The position numbers and the translations under genes are program-made. Below are positions 11,672 to 27,000 of a DNA stretch of 64,000 nt, one piece after another. The notes below the pieces were generated by a model. It searched no databases, was not told where the DNA came from, and saw nothing but the letters and a program-made list of their open reading frames with translations. Source of the stretch: Tridacna crocea (Eukaryota > Mollusca > Bivalvia > Cardiida > Cardiidae); assembly GCA_943736015.1 (NCBI GenBank), contig OX031057.1, forward strand, positions 43,920,501 through 43,984,500, read 5' to 3'. How positions within the stretch are numbered: the stretch's first letter is position 1; each line of letters begins with the position of its first letter.

Positions 11672-11829
11672 GGGTTAATAAAGTTTTTCCGACAGCAGTA
11701 GTACTTTGATCTTTTATTATTAGATAGAGTGCTCTCCCTTCGCAAGACTCTCTTTCATAGAAAGCATTTATGGTCCTGCTTTTAAAGATGGTGGACAAAT
11801 GGTTGACGTGTAGAAAAAATAATATAAAC

Positions 11830-12038
11830 ATGCATTTTTCTTTCTTAGTATTCACAATTTTTGGCTTCCATTTGTCACATTCTGAAGTAATTGAATCAAA
11901 AGTTGCAGATAGTAAATACGAGCACCTTAATCCCACCGTACTTGTCGCGACGCCTGTTAGAAACAAAGAGCATTTGCTACCCTGGTTCTTTGGACAGTTG
12001 GAAAATCTGAATTATCCAAAGCAGCGTATGGCTATATG
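11830..12038 (+). CDS. COLGALT: COLGALT exon 1 (signal peptide, start of N-terminal domain)
   Basis: Encodes residues 1-69 and two bases of W70. Hydrophobic MHFSFLVFTIFGF signal, then PTVLVATPVRNKEHLLPWFF typical of the family's first beta strand. Donor tg|gtaagc. The reading frame is open upstream to 11770, so the transcript may begin further 5'. Confidence 0.88.
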
Positions 12039-15000
12039 GTAAGCTAAATCATTTTTTAACCTAGCTCTCAAGGGGTAATCGTTAGCTTTGATGTCGATTG
12101 GTGCCCGAACTTTTTTCCTAAGAATTCAATTCATTGGTGTCGGAAAATGGCTGCTTGGACCAAAAGGGTCTTATGTACTAGGGGAGAAGGATAGCTTTAA
12201 GAATCAAGAGGGGAAGAAGTATGGAAATGACACAGATTTTTAGCAATGAGTGTAACTCATTGGCTACCGCTCTTGCCCTTTTAGCAAGGTGTTTTGGATT
12301 CCAATCCCAAACTGTACAATCTGTACATTTTATGATAAAGATTTACAATGAGTTTTTGAAATTTACCTTTGTTGTGTTGTCATATTTACAGTATTTGAAC
12401 TCTTTGCCAAATAACCTATTTTAGGATCATTCAAAGTAAAAGTATTTGCCTAAACCATACAAAAGTTGGCTCCATTGATTGCATTCATCTGTCAAAGGGT
12501 AGAAAATTTTGTGGAAAAAAAAGAAAATGCAGGATACCTGATTTTCTCCTCTTTCCAGAATGTATTCCAGAGCCTTCTTCTACCAGCAGGAGTCATTAAA
12601 AATGGTGATTGTGTGGTTAAGGGTGAAGTGTGTAACATGTTGTAACCCTTTACCACACAGTCCCCAGTTGTCTGAAAGAAGTCTTTCAAAACCATTTGAG
12701 AGAAAAGAAAAATTCTGGTAACTTTCTTCTTTTCTAATGGTCTTCTTTTTGCACAGTGTTTTCTCAACTTTCAAAGGCAAACTCTATAATTTCAGAGTCC
12801 CATAAGTTAATGTCTGCAAATTACTTCCAGGATGGACAAGTCTAAAATTTTCCATCAGGTTAAGAGATAAACTTGAGCAAAAATAGTGTTTCCTGCCATG
12901 GATGATGGAAAATTTGTTAAACATACCGTATATGCTCGACTATAAGACGCCTTCGCTTATAAGACGCTCCCCCAACTTTGTGATTCAAAATCAGGGATTT
13001 CGTTGATGACCTCCTATAAGACGCATGTAGACTTCACACGAACCATAACAGTCCTAAAATTGTGATTATTCAGCTGGATATACACCAAGCAGATATTACG
13101 ATCTATCGTCGGGTATCAAAGTTGCATCATCATTCCAAAAATGAATAGCCTGTATCTTAGCCGATCATACATTGATTCAACTCTAATTTCTTTTTAAAAT
13201 GAGGAAAAGAAAAGGGTGAAAGAAGTGTAAGGTATAGACCAAATCACTCACATTTTCGTTAAAATAATCCTTTCGGGGAAATTAGGCCTTCGCCGGTTTG
13301 CTCTAACTGTTAATTATCAATAGGTGTACAGACTACTTAACTCGCCGACAGAAAGAGTTAAATCAAAGAACTAAAGTATTCAAGTGTATTATGCTCAGTA
13401 GGTTGTAATTTAAATATCTACCAAAAGAAAGAAATTTGGACCAGTCCAAATTCAAAGAATTTGAATATTATAAAAGTACCAGACTCAAAAACAGGATTTT
13501 GTTTCATCAGCATCTCCAATTTTCCAACACATTATGTTGTATCAGTCTTTTTCTTCCAGGTTGTAAATACCACAAAGTATATGGTAAGGGATTGAATATC
13601 TTTATGGAGAGGATACTTTCTGGCCATAAATGATGAGTTATCACAAAAGAGACTGTAATGCTTGCTAATTCAAACCTAAATTATATAATCGGCAAAACTT
13701 TACGATTAAACTTTAGGCTATGTCAACTCTTTACCAAACAATCTGAAGTTTTCAGGGCTGTGAGAAAAAAGCCTCCTGAAATGACTGTGGAAAAAGGAGA
13801 AATGATGGTCACCAGCATTTCCTCTTTTCCTACAATGTTTTCTACCCGCCAAGAGCAAGTTTTAATCTTTGAACTGCATTAATTTTTCTTTTTTGTCAGC
13901 AAATCCTTGAGTTTGGAACACTCCAAGATTATGTCGTTCTGTAGAGTTGACCAAAGTGATGTAAACTGCACTAATTTATCGATCGATGGCCTGGGTAGTG
14001 TAACCTATAAAATTTTGACATCTGGTTGTAAAGTTCTAAAAATAGGTGTGTACTGTCTTGTAAACCAGAGTCTGACTGCAGTCACAACCCTTTACCTCCT
14101 TACCTCCACGATCAACTAATAAATGCTTCATAATTCTTATTCAGATCTGAATTGCACCGTGAACATTTTTTACCTCAGTTAGTATACTTATTTCATGTAC
14201 ACCATTCTGATTCGTCACAATGCCAAAACTTATCAATTAGAACGCATTTGATTTTGAAAAAGTAATGATTCATCTTTGAATTTTACAATCGTCGAAAGGG
14301 TCAATCAGTAGACCGTACTTTTATCTGTACTACAGTGTACTAGTGGGCCATAAATGAACTGGCTGAAACTGATACAATAAGAGAAATAACTGCTCAGTCG
14401 AGTAATTTTTAATCTAAACTAACTAGTAAAACACCATAACTGTGTTTTAAACTTTTATTTCTTCACACAATGGGTGATAAAAACAACTATTACTTAGGCA
14501 CTTATAGCTTTAGATCAGCGTGACTCGTTTGTGAGGCGTTTTTTCCTTCGTGCTGATCAGCAGGTAAGTACGTTCTTCAGATGAAATTTTGCTAAGTCCT
14601 TTGATTATGCGCTTATAAGACGCTCCCCTAACTTCAAGCTCAAAATTTTAGGGAAAAAAATGCGTCTTATAGTCGAGCATATATGGTACCTGTACTGTGC
14701 AAGTACTTGTCAAACCCTTCTATTTATACAATCCACAGTTTAAACAACCCTGAAAAGGAAAGCCTTTGAAAACATTGGCAACCTGCATTTTCTACTTTTC
14801 ACACAGTATTTTCTAACTTTTTAAACACAAGTACATTATCTTCATCACAATGATCTTGTTGTCTGCATGTGCTTCCAATTTCGACTTGTCTAAAATTTCA
14901 TCTGTGGTAAGCCTTTAACTTTTCGTAAATAACACATTTTAGACTCGTCCAAATTCAAAACATCCGAAGATAGCAAAATCAAAATTAGGTCACATGAGCT

Positions 15001-18000
15001 CTGATAGGATAGAAAATGTGGAAAAAGAAGAAAATGCAGATTATATTGTGTTTTCTTCTTTTCCTACAAAGCTGCCTCCATCAGAGTTGTTTAAACTCTT
15101 GATTGTTTGTTAAAGGGTTAACCCTTTACCAAACAACGAAGTTGTAGACTAGTCAAAATTGAAAGCATTTGCAGACGACAAAATAAAAGTGACTGAAAAT
15201 TTGAAATTTGTTTTGTGAAGGGTAGAAAACACTGGAAAAAGGAGAAAATGCTGATTACCAGCATTTTCTTCTTTTCCCACCATGTTTTCTAAAGGTTTCT
15301 TTCTCAGGAGCGTCAAAAGTAGGGATTGTGTGGTAATGGGTTAAGCAAGCACAATTTAAGGGTACTTTTGGAGCTTGCTCAATGCTGGTTAGACTGTGTT
15401 TCCAGATGCCTCTTGTAGGGCTCCGTACCGGTACTCGATATATATCGAAAACCGGTATTTTACGTTCCATAGATATATCGGATCGAACGTTTCTGTATCG
15501 AACAAAATATCGATCATCAAAAGAAAATAAAAGTAAAGCATATAAATACCCAATTTAGTTGTTTTTATCAGCGAAATTCATTACGAGTTTACTTTGCTTT
15601 AGGTAATCTCTAAAGTCGAGTAGCCGTAGAGGTAGGTGTGGCTACCTGCGAAACTTACAACCAATCGAAATGCGTCATTCTTTATTACTCGCCCTGTACC
15701 CGTTACACAATGGATGACAATTAGCTAATACCCCTATTCTCGTTCCCCCGTCATGTTGTTTGAAATCTGCAAATTATGCATCAATCAGCAGATTGCAGAC
15801 AAATTTACGCTGATAATTGGTCAATATAGTTGATTAAAGAAAGGTAATGAACATCTCGTGATGTGATCGAGAGGTAGCGATGGAAATAATTGAAGCCGTG
15901 ACTTTTCAACCTTTCTAAGATTTTATTTGGTCGATCTTTTAATATTGCCGAAAAATGTGGCTCGAAAATCAAATCTCTTTTTCCATTAGATTATCTGAAA
16001 TCAGTGTTCCGACTCGCGTAAATTATTGTGTAAATCTTTTTATAGACTTGAAATTTGCATAAGAAATGTTAATCACACGCGAGACCTCACGTAAGAAAAA
16101 ACATGGACAAAAAAGGCCATTATCTGTTTATCGTGAGTAAAATAACAGGTTTTGATGCTACATGTAGTTCTAATCCTTATTGAGAAATCTATGTCGAATC
16201 ATGCAAACATACCTATCCAGAAATTAACACGCATGAAAAATTGTTCGGTGAAAAAAAAAAAACACGGAAACCCATGACACAACAAAATGTATCCTTGACA
16301 TTGTCCGATCAGAGTCCTCTTAGACTGTCTTTTCAGCTTTTTAATGAGTAGTAAATGTAGATCTAGTTAGAATTCATATTAATTTAGGCCTACATAATTA
16401 TGAAATTTCAATACAATCTAGAAGTGTTAAATTTGCGGTATTTTGTTTTTCAGGTATGCTGAAAAAAGAACAAACACAATTTTCGCATTTTTTTCTTTCT
16501 TTTATTGAAAATTGAAATATCATATGATATATCGAATATCGATCATTTTGTATCGATACAAATATCGTATCGATCAAACTGACCGATACGGAGCCCTAGC
16601 CTCTTGCCTTATATAGCATTGGATGAAGACTGCTTTTTGATATAAGTGTAAAACCATTATTTGATATATTTATGTACAGTCCAAATTAGGTTCATCGCAT
16701 GGCTAGAAATACTCTAAAATATAAAAGTCATGTGTAATGACTTTTAAAAAAACATGAGATATACATAGAGTATATACCACATAAGGGGCTGAGTAGTAAA
16801 TTGCAACAGTTAGGGATAAGAAAAACATGTCTTCTTTTAGCTCTGACTCTTTATATTATAAATTGCATAGCAGGGCACAGACTTAATATAGATGGAAGAA
16901 TGGAAGGGTGAGGGGAGAGGTCAGAGGCATTATAGAAAATGTCAAGAGTTATTAGACTTGTAGAGGTATTAGATGCATACCTTTGGGACAAACATACACA
17001 TATTTCTGTAAATTGTACCCACTTTTTGTAAACTGACTTTTAAAAGACATGATATGCAGATTTTTTGCTAAATGAAACTGTGCTAGTTATTTATTTTTTT
17101 CTCTTACAGGATTCATAGTGACCATAATTCTGATGACTCAATAAAGCTTATACAACAGTGGGTTAATTCTACAGAGCATCTTTACAACTCTGTTGAGTTT
17201 TCTTTTAGTGAAAAGTATGAAGGTAATCATTCATTTTTATTTGCTTATTATAATTCTGTTTTAGCATTCAGGTGGATACTTGACTTGAAACCAAAGGCTC
17301 TTACATTTTAATCTCAAGCCTGGCCATTTTCTTTCCCAGTGACTTTCAAAAACGGGGTAAATAACTTGCTAACAAATAAGCTTATGTATATATTCCGCAC
17401 TACCGGTAATATAGCTGACAAAGAGATTTTACCCATTACTTTTGTCTTTTGTGACAAACAAGTATACAAGTACATCATAACATATATGTTTCTATTTTCT
17501 TTTAATATTTCATTCAGTTGATTGCCTTTTACTCAATTTGTAATACATCATTTTGCAAATGAATACTGCACATATATTGGTTCAAAAACAATTGGTGGAA
17601 CACATTTTGAAAAATTCACACTTAAATTTGCTCCAAACAACCTGTGTTTAGATGACATTGAGTCAGGAGAATAATGCAGGTAACCAGCATATTTTCCTTT
17701 TATTACACAAGAAAACATGGATTTATTACCTGTATGTAAACCAAAGGTGATGATGCAGAATGCAGAAGTCTGTAGTTCATTTAATATGATTTATAGAATC
17801 TCACATCAGAGCTCCAGATAAGAGGGAGTGATGGTATTCTAAATCCACTATATCTCTTCAAAACCCATTGTTGTGGATACTCATTAGAATCGTCTCGATG
17901 AGACGATTCTAATGAGTACCCACAATAAAGGGTTTGATGGAGAGTAAGTAATCATTTTAATTTTGAACTCAAAACCACTCCCTCTGCCTGGAGCTCTGTC

Positions 18001-21000
18001 ACATGCTTCTGCATTATCATTTAGAATTAAACCTGTTGACTATTTCATGCTTGCCTAAATTCACATCATATGATTTTAATCAGCTCATGTGATTTTAATG
18101 ATAGTACATGATTTAAATCAACTCATGAAATTTTAATGATAATACATGATTTTAATCAACTCCTGCAATTTTAATGATAATACATGAAAACTCATACAAG
18201 ATCCTCCATCGCTATATGAATATACTTTTTTTTCCAATTTATTCAGCTTATCCTGAAGAGAAAGGACCATGTGATTGGACAGATGCGAGATTTGATCATG
18301 TGATCAGACTACGTGAAGAAGCTTTGAGGAAAGCCAGATTGCTATGGGCAGATTACCTATTTGTATGTACTGTTGACATCTAATAGACATTTTTTTTCTG
18401 TTTTGAATTAGACCTCTTTGGACATTTTGGGAAAATACAGACTTTACACAAAAAGAGCAATTTTATTTCGAAATAAATAAGAATAAAAAATTGAAATGTG
18501 ATTCGGAAAGGGTAGAAAACATTGTGAGAAAAGGAGAAAATGCTGGTTACCAGCATTTTCTCCTTTTCCCACTATGTTTTTAAAGGCTTTCTTTCTTAGG
18601 GTCGTTGATTGTGCATGTGCTAGGTAATTATAACTGGTTAACTTGCCGCCCTCAGATGTAGAGTTAGAAAATATAAAATCCGTAATTTACGCTTGTTGTA
18701 ACCATGAAATATTAAACCATAATCTATCAGTGTTACTCAGTTAACTTCCAATAAACAAGAAATAAGAAGACATATTTAGAACTGAAAATGGTAACTTTAT
18801 TTTTTGTCTGAGTAAGTTACATACAATGAATTGCTTACAAAATACTTTTGTTTGTTTTTCAGATGCTGGATGCAGATGTCATGTTAGTCAATCCAGACAT
18901 ACTGAAAATTTTAGTGGACCAGAAAAAGTAAATATCTCAAGATAAGAAACATTCTAAAGTTTATAATAAGTTGTTTGGTTTTACCAGTTGCCTTACAGGC
19001 CATTTTTTGTGAAGTTCTTATGTAAGTTACTACCTTGAATTTCATGCCTCTCATTAATTTAATTTTTAAAAGATGACAACATTTAGACATTGGCAATTTA
19101 AAAAGAATTTCTAGACAGCATAATATGTATGGCTGAAATTATAGGAGTAGAAAGTATTGTAGAAAAGAGAAATTGCTGCTTACCAGCATTTTCTCCGTTT
19201 CTTACAATGTTTTCAAAGGTTGCCATCTTCAAGGTCATTGAAAGACAGGATTGTTTGATAGAGACTTAAGCTTCAACAATAGATTTTGATCTTTTTGATA
19301 CCTACAGGCCAATCATAGCACCAATGATGAATGCCAGTGTAGGTGAAACATACTCCAACTTCTGGGGTGGGATGAATGAAGAAGGATATTACAAGCGGGT
19401 ACCAGAGTACTTTCAGATTGTGGAGAGAGAAAAGCTTGGTGTGTTCAAAGTACCAATGGTTCATACTGCAATATTGATTGATATGCAGCATAAAATGTCA
19501 GGTAAATGACTCATTTATTTTTCCCATTTTTCTTAAAAGATATTGTAGGGTCTGGTGTAAATTGGCATTAAGATAAAATTTTATCAATTGAGTCTGCAAA
19601 AATTTTACAGGTATAACCTGAGCATCTGGTGAGCTTAGCAAAATTTTTGCAGACAAGTCTTTTTATCACATATAATGAAATCTCATGACTTTGTAGGTCA
19701 GGATATACAAAACTACACATGCACATAATTATGGCTACTTTCATGGATAAAATGGTCTTCACCTGGCTAAAAAAAAAAAAAAAATGAATCAATGCAGTAA
19801 TATTGCACATAACTACATGTATATAGGATGAAGACTTATCGCAAACATTTTGTGACATAAGAAGCTTTGTAATGGTATATTGCATTGAAAACAAGGGGTG
19901 TTATGTGATAAAATAGATTCAGATTCAAATTTTTTGCCATGCAACAGAATTACTTAAACACAGAACTGCTACTTATTGTATTTTTCTTGCAAGGTTAAAG
20001 AAACTGAATGATTAAAAGGTGGGTTTTTTTTGCATCTAAATAAGAGGATAGCTATTGCAATTGGGAAAGGTGTTTTTTTGAGGGTGACTGGACATTTTAT
20101 CGTACCGAACTGTATCATATCGAAGTTAATCTATCAGAATTTATGCATTCAGAAATTTCTATTCTTATCTATCTTGTGTAACCATTTAGATACATTTTAC
20201 AGAAAAGCTGTCCTACTTGCCACCTGAAGGTTATGATAAACCAAAAGATGACATTATCCTATTTGCACAGTCAGCTGCGAGGGTAAGAATTAATATAAAT
20301 ATTTTGTTGAGTCAGATAGCTAGCTAAGTTAGTAGTAAACAGGGTTTGAGACCTGGGATTGCTTGTTTGTATCCCTAGCTCTGACAATTTCTTTCCAAGG
20401 ACTGATAGTCATAGGCACAAGATTTAATCCTCTCTTGCTGTTAACCCATTACCACACAATCACTACTTTTGATAACCCTGAGAAAGAAGCCTTTAAAAAA
20501 CATTTCGGGAAAAGGAGAAAATGCTGGTAACCAGCATTTTCTCCTTTTCCCACAATGTTTTCTACCCTTCACAAAACAAATTTCAAATTTCCAGTTACTT
20601 ATATTTTGTCGTCTTCAAATGCTTTCAATTTGGACAAGCCTAAAATATTGCCATCTGGTAATGAGTTAAACAATGTTTTAGCATTGTTAAAATGGGAAAG
20701 CAGCCAGTTGCTAGGGAAGACCTCTGTGCAAAGTACAAGTACTTGTAAAACAACATCTAGAAAAGCATTTCTAGGTGCACTGGCTGCTAGAATATAACCG
20801 AAATGCATGTAATGTTAAAAATGGCTGTACATACCATACAAACCATAATAAGTGGAGTAATTTTGAAAAGGGTGGCCAACACCTAGCAAACAATCGATCA
20901 GTCAAGGGATATTTACACTGAAAGTGCTAGAAAAAGGAAAACATCAGGAAAACAGACCAAAAATTTAATTGCCTCAATAATTAAGGCATTTGATTTTACC

Positions 21001-24000
21001 AAATGATTTCCCCAGTCTGTTCTGTATAGAGTATATTCTCTTTAGACAATTTCAGCTTAAGCATATAACTTTGAAATGTTTGTCTGCAAATGCTCTTTAT
21101 ACTTCAGAAGCTTTTGAAGACACTGAGAAATGCAGATAATACTGTCTGCGGCAATTAGCATTTTCTCCATTTCTCATCATATTTCTTTCCTATCACAGGC
21201 TTTCATTTCATACATATCAAACTTAATATTCTCTTCAGCAAATGCTCTAAATTTAAACAGGTGGAGATTTTTTGGATAGATAAGGATCAGATTGCACACA
21301 ATGTGCAGTCTGATCTCTGATCTTCACTCTTCACTGCTAGATTATGACCAAACAGCTTATGATCTTGCAAGCCAAATGTATTTTTAGCCTTTGAAAAAAT
21401 CTATTTATTTATTCAGCAGTGAAAGCATTAACCCTTTACCAAACAATCGCGGATGTTCACGAACCTCAGGAAGAGATCTTTTTTTAAGTAATAATGGGAA
21501 AAGAAGAGAATGCCAGCAATCAACATTTTCTTTATTTTCCACAATGTTTTTTCTATTCTAAAGGCGAATTCCACTTTTTGAGGCATGCTTAATTTGTCGT
21601 CAGGAAATATGTATAATTTATAACAGTCTAAATCTTTGTTGTTTGGTAAAGAGTTGAACTAACAAATGAAGTACCTGATCATGTAAGTAAGGAGTGTATT
21701 AACCTTTTCCCAAATGACAAATTTTAGACTCAAAGATTTTGCAGACGACAATTTCAAATTTGATAAAAATGGTAGAAAGTTCTCCAAATGGGTAGAAAAC
21801 ACTGTGGGAAAAGGAGAAATTGCTCGTTACGAGCAATTTCTCCTTTTCCCACAGTGTTTTCAAAAGACTTGTACTGCAGACACATAAAAACAAGGGCTTG
21901 TTTTGGAAATGGTTTAAGGAAAGGAGCAGAAAGATACATGTACTAGTTGGCGCACTGTCTTTCAGGTGGGAATGTCAATGTATGTAATCAACACAAAATT
22001 CTTTGGATATGTGATGGTACCCCTGGATGACTACCATGTTTTAGAGACAGTGAAGGAACAGTTCTATTATTTGTACATGGAGGCTCTAGGTAAGTGTAAT
22101 CAGATAACTACCCTTTTTCAAGAGTAATACAGCCAGTTTTTATTGTCCCACCCTAGTTCAAATTAAGGATAAGCTGCTGTATTTGGTGTAAGCTCGGATA
22201 TTATAAGTTTAATTTCTTAAACTTTGTTTACCATATTTCTTTGTGAAATAACTGTCAAGATTTATGAATATGGTGGAAAAATTACTGGTTGTTAGAATGG
22301 CAGAATTTGTTCATGGTATAGTAAAAAACAGTGATGGTTACTAGTTTTCACATTGCTAAGTTTAAAAAAGCAAATTTTGTTATTCATTGATTGAGAAACA
22401 AATTCTTACAACATAGACTAATCTCGCTCAAATCTGCTTCTTGGTAACAACACTGGTCCTGCGCAGAATGAGTGGGCCAAGTACTGGTGTAGATCCCATG
22501 GCTTCTTTCCTGAAACCATTAAAACCTGGAATTGTTTGGTAAAGGCCTAGGTTAAAGAGCCTAATCATCCTATTGTGTAAGACAGGGCTTTGCACTCGTT
22601 TTTCAGCCACATCACATGCCATTTTAGTGATAGACTTTTGGTATCACTAAACAATAAGTGAGTTATCTTTTATATTTTGACTCCCATTTTGACTCCCATT
22701 GTCTAAACTGTCTTCAAAAAAAAAAAAAGAAAGAAAGAACATTTATTTTGAAATCATCCAAGTGAAATGTGCAAAGTTGACACAATTTCAGTTCTGATAT
22801 TTTTTTGAAATTTAAAAATACATAGTAGAAGAGGGAAAAATTGCTTATCACAAATGATTTTTTTATCTCAATGATTTTTGTTGTTCTGTTGTGCTCATGC
22901 ACAAGGTATTATGCTTGATAGAAAGAATTTGAAATTGGGGTATATGGCCACTAAACTGACCTGAAAGACTTTTATTGTTTCTTACAGATTTGGCTAATCC
23001 AGATACGGGGCCAGGTGTGGATTACATAAGTAAGTGACAAGGGTGGTACTTTACCTTTTATCTTCTTTTAGTAACAGTACCTACATAGGCATACCTCTTA
23101 ACTCTTTGATTTATCAAATAATGCTGTCTAAAAACATCATTTGGACATTTTTCCCAAATATGTGAAGTTGTGTGTAAATGCTTTCAGTTTGGAAGGATGG
23201 AAAATTTTACACAAATCCAGCCTAACTTAAAAGCTGACCTTTGCAAAAAAGAACAGATGATAGAAACTGAAGTAAGCAAAGGAGAAAATGTTTGTTTAGC
23301 AATGACAGAGAATAATTTGTGTAACGGAAATGATGATGGATACCAGCATTTTCTTCCTACCCCCTGTGATTCCAAAAACTTTCCTTCTTTCACACGTAAT
23401 AGGATAATTTGTAAACAAATAATAACATTTTGCAACAGACCATAGGGAATTCATCCTTGTAACAAGAAAAACACTAACTAGTAAGCAGCATTTTTTCCTT
23501 TTCACACAACATTTTCAAAAGTCCTATTTCCCAGGATTGTTAAAACTCAGGCTTGTGTGGTCAAGAGTTAGTGGCATTTGTACTGGGTGAGGTTCCAGAC
23601 ATTAGCAGAAAAATAGATTATAAAACTAAAATTAATGTTTGCAACCAAAATCAATTTAAATTTTAATATTTATTGCCTTGCAAATGACTGGAACTGTAGC
23701 AGATCATCAGAATTACTATAACTGCATACTTTGCATTGAATTCAGCTCTCTCTCATATGAAGATTTTTTTTTTTACTTGACCAAATTAAAAGCATTTTCA
23801 AATGACAGATTAATTGTTGCTGAAATGATGATTTTTGTTTCGGATAGGGTAGAACACATAGTGGCCACAAGGAGAAAATGCTGGTTACCAGCATTTTCTC
23901 CTTTTCCCATGATGTTTTCAAAAGTCTTCTTCCTCAGGAATGTTAGACTTGGGCGTGTGTGGTAAATGGTTAAAGAAATTTACCCGTATTGTACACTCAA

Positions 24001-27000
24001 AATTCTTTTTATTTGGCAACTATAAGGGCTGTAACCTTTTACCACACAATTTTGAAATATATTGACCCTTACAAGGAAGGATTTTGCAAACATAGTCAGA
24101 AAAGGAGGAAATGCTGGTATGCAAGAGCTTCTTGGCTTTCCACAATATTTTCTTCGTGCTGGGATCCAGCAGCTTCTCAACTTTCCACAATATTTTCTAC
24201 CCTTCAAGGAGAAATTTCATCATTTGAGCCACCTTTTGTTTGCCATCTGTAGATTCTTTCAGTTAAGACTTTTACTTTTTGGTAGAATAAACTATTAACT
24301 CATTACCACACGAGACAATTTTGGACTGGTCCAAATTGAAATCATTTGCAGACGACAAAAAAAAAAGGTGACTGAAAAATAGAAATTTGTTCTGGAAAGG
24401 GTAGAAAACACTGTGGGAAAAGGAGAAAATGCTGGTTACCAGCATTTTCTCCTTTTCCCACAGTGGTTTCTAAAGGCTTCTTTCTCAGGGGCGTCAAAAG
24501 TAGGGATTGAGTGGTAATGGGTTAAAAGGGAAATGCACACAATTAAGGCGATTCACTCTTTACATACTTTTGACTTACAAAATTTCCCTTTTTTGACTCC
24601 GAATTTTCTCTGAAAAAGCAACTGCAGCCAAATCTTTTTACCAGTATATTACACTTTTGTCTGCCTGCCTTGCTCAGTGGTAAAGTATTTGTAACTTAGA
24701 GACTCAGGGTTCAAGCCTGTCTGGAAACATGGTGTGATTTGGTGGGAATGGCATTCAGCAAAACACATAGATTTAGCCTGGGACTGATGAAACTAGAGAC
24801 AAACATGAATATATTAGCTCCTGGTGTGATATAAGTGAAATAATGTTGAAAGCAGCTTAGAATATACATGTAGTTTAGCCAATCAATTAAACCTTTATCC
24901 CACAATCCCCGAGTTTATCAACCCTGAAGAAGTTGACTTTTTAAAACATCGTGGGAAAGGGAGAAAATGCCGGTCATGTTGTTATGAGTTACAATATCAG
25001 TAGAAAATTTGAGAAAGTTTCCTATTGCATATTCATCAAAGTTTTGTTCCTGTTACTGATACGAAACTGTATTTGATTTTGTTCAAAAGTTGGCTTTAAA
25101 TATGTTGAAATGTAATTTCAGTTCAGAACAGAGGGCTCATCAAAACTCCTCACATCAACACAAGTTTGATTCGGAAAGATAAGCTTGGTTTTGACCAGGT
25201 AAATTTTTTAACTTTTCCCAAAATGAGCAACATAATTTATATATCCACAAGTCTGAAATATAATGGTATTCTTTAACCCTTTACCAAACAATTCCTGGTT
25301 TTAATGAACATGAAGAAGGAGGTTTTTGAAAACCTTGTGGGAAAAAAGAGAAAATATTTAGGTACTGTATAATGTATAATGTAAAATTTGTCTGTGTTCA
25401 ATATAAAGGTTTAGTTTATTGTATGGGTGTCAGTTTTTAACCCAAAGGTGTCATTTATTGTATATGCAAATGTTTTCAAATTGGAGCGAGTGTTTATTGT
25501 ATATGCTTTATGTTTTCAGTCAGGAAATATTAATTTTTGTATAAGCATATGATTTCAATCTGAAGGTGTTGTACATGCTTAAGGTGCTATTCATAGTATA
25601 TGCATGTGTTTTCAATCTAATTGTGTCATGCAGTCTGTTATTCTGTTTTCAGTCTGAAGGTATTGTTTATTGTACATGCCTATATTTTCAATTATAAGGT
25701 ATACATGATAAATTTAGACCGCAGACCAGAAAGAAGAAAACGGATGTTACATGTGTTTGATGTATTGGGTATTAATGCTATCAGGACTCCAGCTGTGGAT
25801 GGAAAGTAAGATCTATTCTTTTTGTTATTCCATACCTCTAGTATACAACTCCTTGAGTGTCTAATAGAGAACTTTCTATGAAAACACATGTGATGAAAGG
25901 TGAATATTGCTCTTGATGAGTAATTTCCCTCCTTACATTGTTTTCATATGGTGTGACTGATAAAACCTCAATTTTGCTTAGATTATTACAATTTTCTGTT
26001 ACGACTTTACAAGACACTGACTAAGTATTTTATGTTAATTTTTTTTTTCAAGTAGATGCTATGGACATACACTTCTCAATAGTAAATGAGACATTCTTTT
26101 GAGAGGTGCTCTTACTAAAGGGGGCTTACTGCATCTCTGTGATGTATCATACCAGGCAAGTCATCATATAGTGATGGATCAATAAAAATTCATGCTGTCA
26201 TCAACTGAATTAAGATTTAGAATGGCCCTTTGATTTGCAGAAAATTTATAAATTTTTTAATAAGTTTGAACCCAGGTCAGCCTCGGCTAACTGCATAGAC
26301 TGAACTGGGTCAATACCTTTTGTAGATACATTGAAATCCACTTTTCACAAAGCATATGGCTGTTCTATATTCAGTCATTAGATGCAAATGTCATTTCAGT
26401 ATGCTTACATTACTTTAACCAGTTACCACACAATCCCAAGTTTAAAGAACCCTGAAAAAGAAAGCATTTGAAAACATTGTGGGAAAATGAGAAAATGCTG
26501 GTTACCAGCATTTTCTCCTTTTCCCACAATGTTTTCTACCCTTACCAAAACAAATTTCAATTTTTGGGACACATTTTGTTTTGTCGTCTTCAAATGCTTT
26601 CCATTTGGACTGGTCTAAGATTTTGTTGTTCAGTAAAGAGTTAAATATTAATCAGATTTTATTACATTTTATGTTACAGACTTCTCAATGACACCTACCT
26701 TTACAAGGAACTAAACATACAAGTTGTGCCTGGATTCTCGGATCCTTATGGGGGCAGGTTAGTTTTTCCTTTGTAATCATTATATTATAGTCTTTGAGGG
26801 ATGTGTCATATTGTGTATGCCTCTCTGTCTGTCTCTCTCATTCTTTATCTCATGAAGCCCTTATCTGAATTTGAAAATATTTCACACCAGTAGAATTGAG
26901 CAAAATTAATTCTATCCATCTAAAACTATAGATATTATATTAGTCTGACTGTTGGTAAACTGTACAGTCTGTCAAAGTTCTAGTGGATGGCAGAAAAATG

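Noticed and set aside
11770-11829. Upstream in-frame ATG as COLGALT start
   Set aside because: Would put 20 mostly polar/basic residues before the hydrophobic signal segment; kept only as an alternative.
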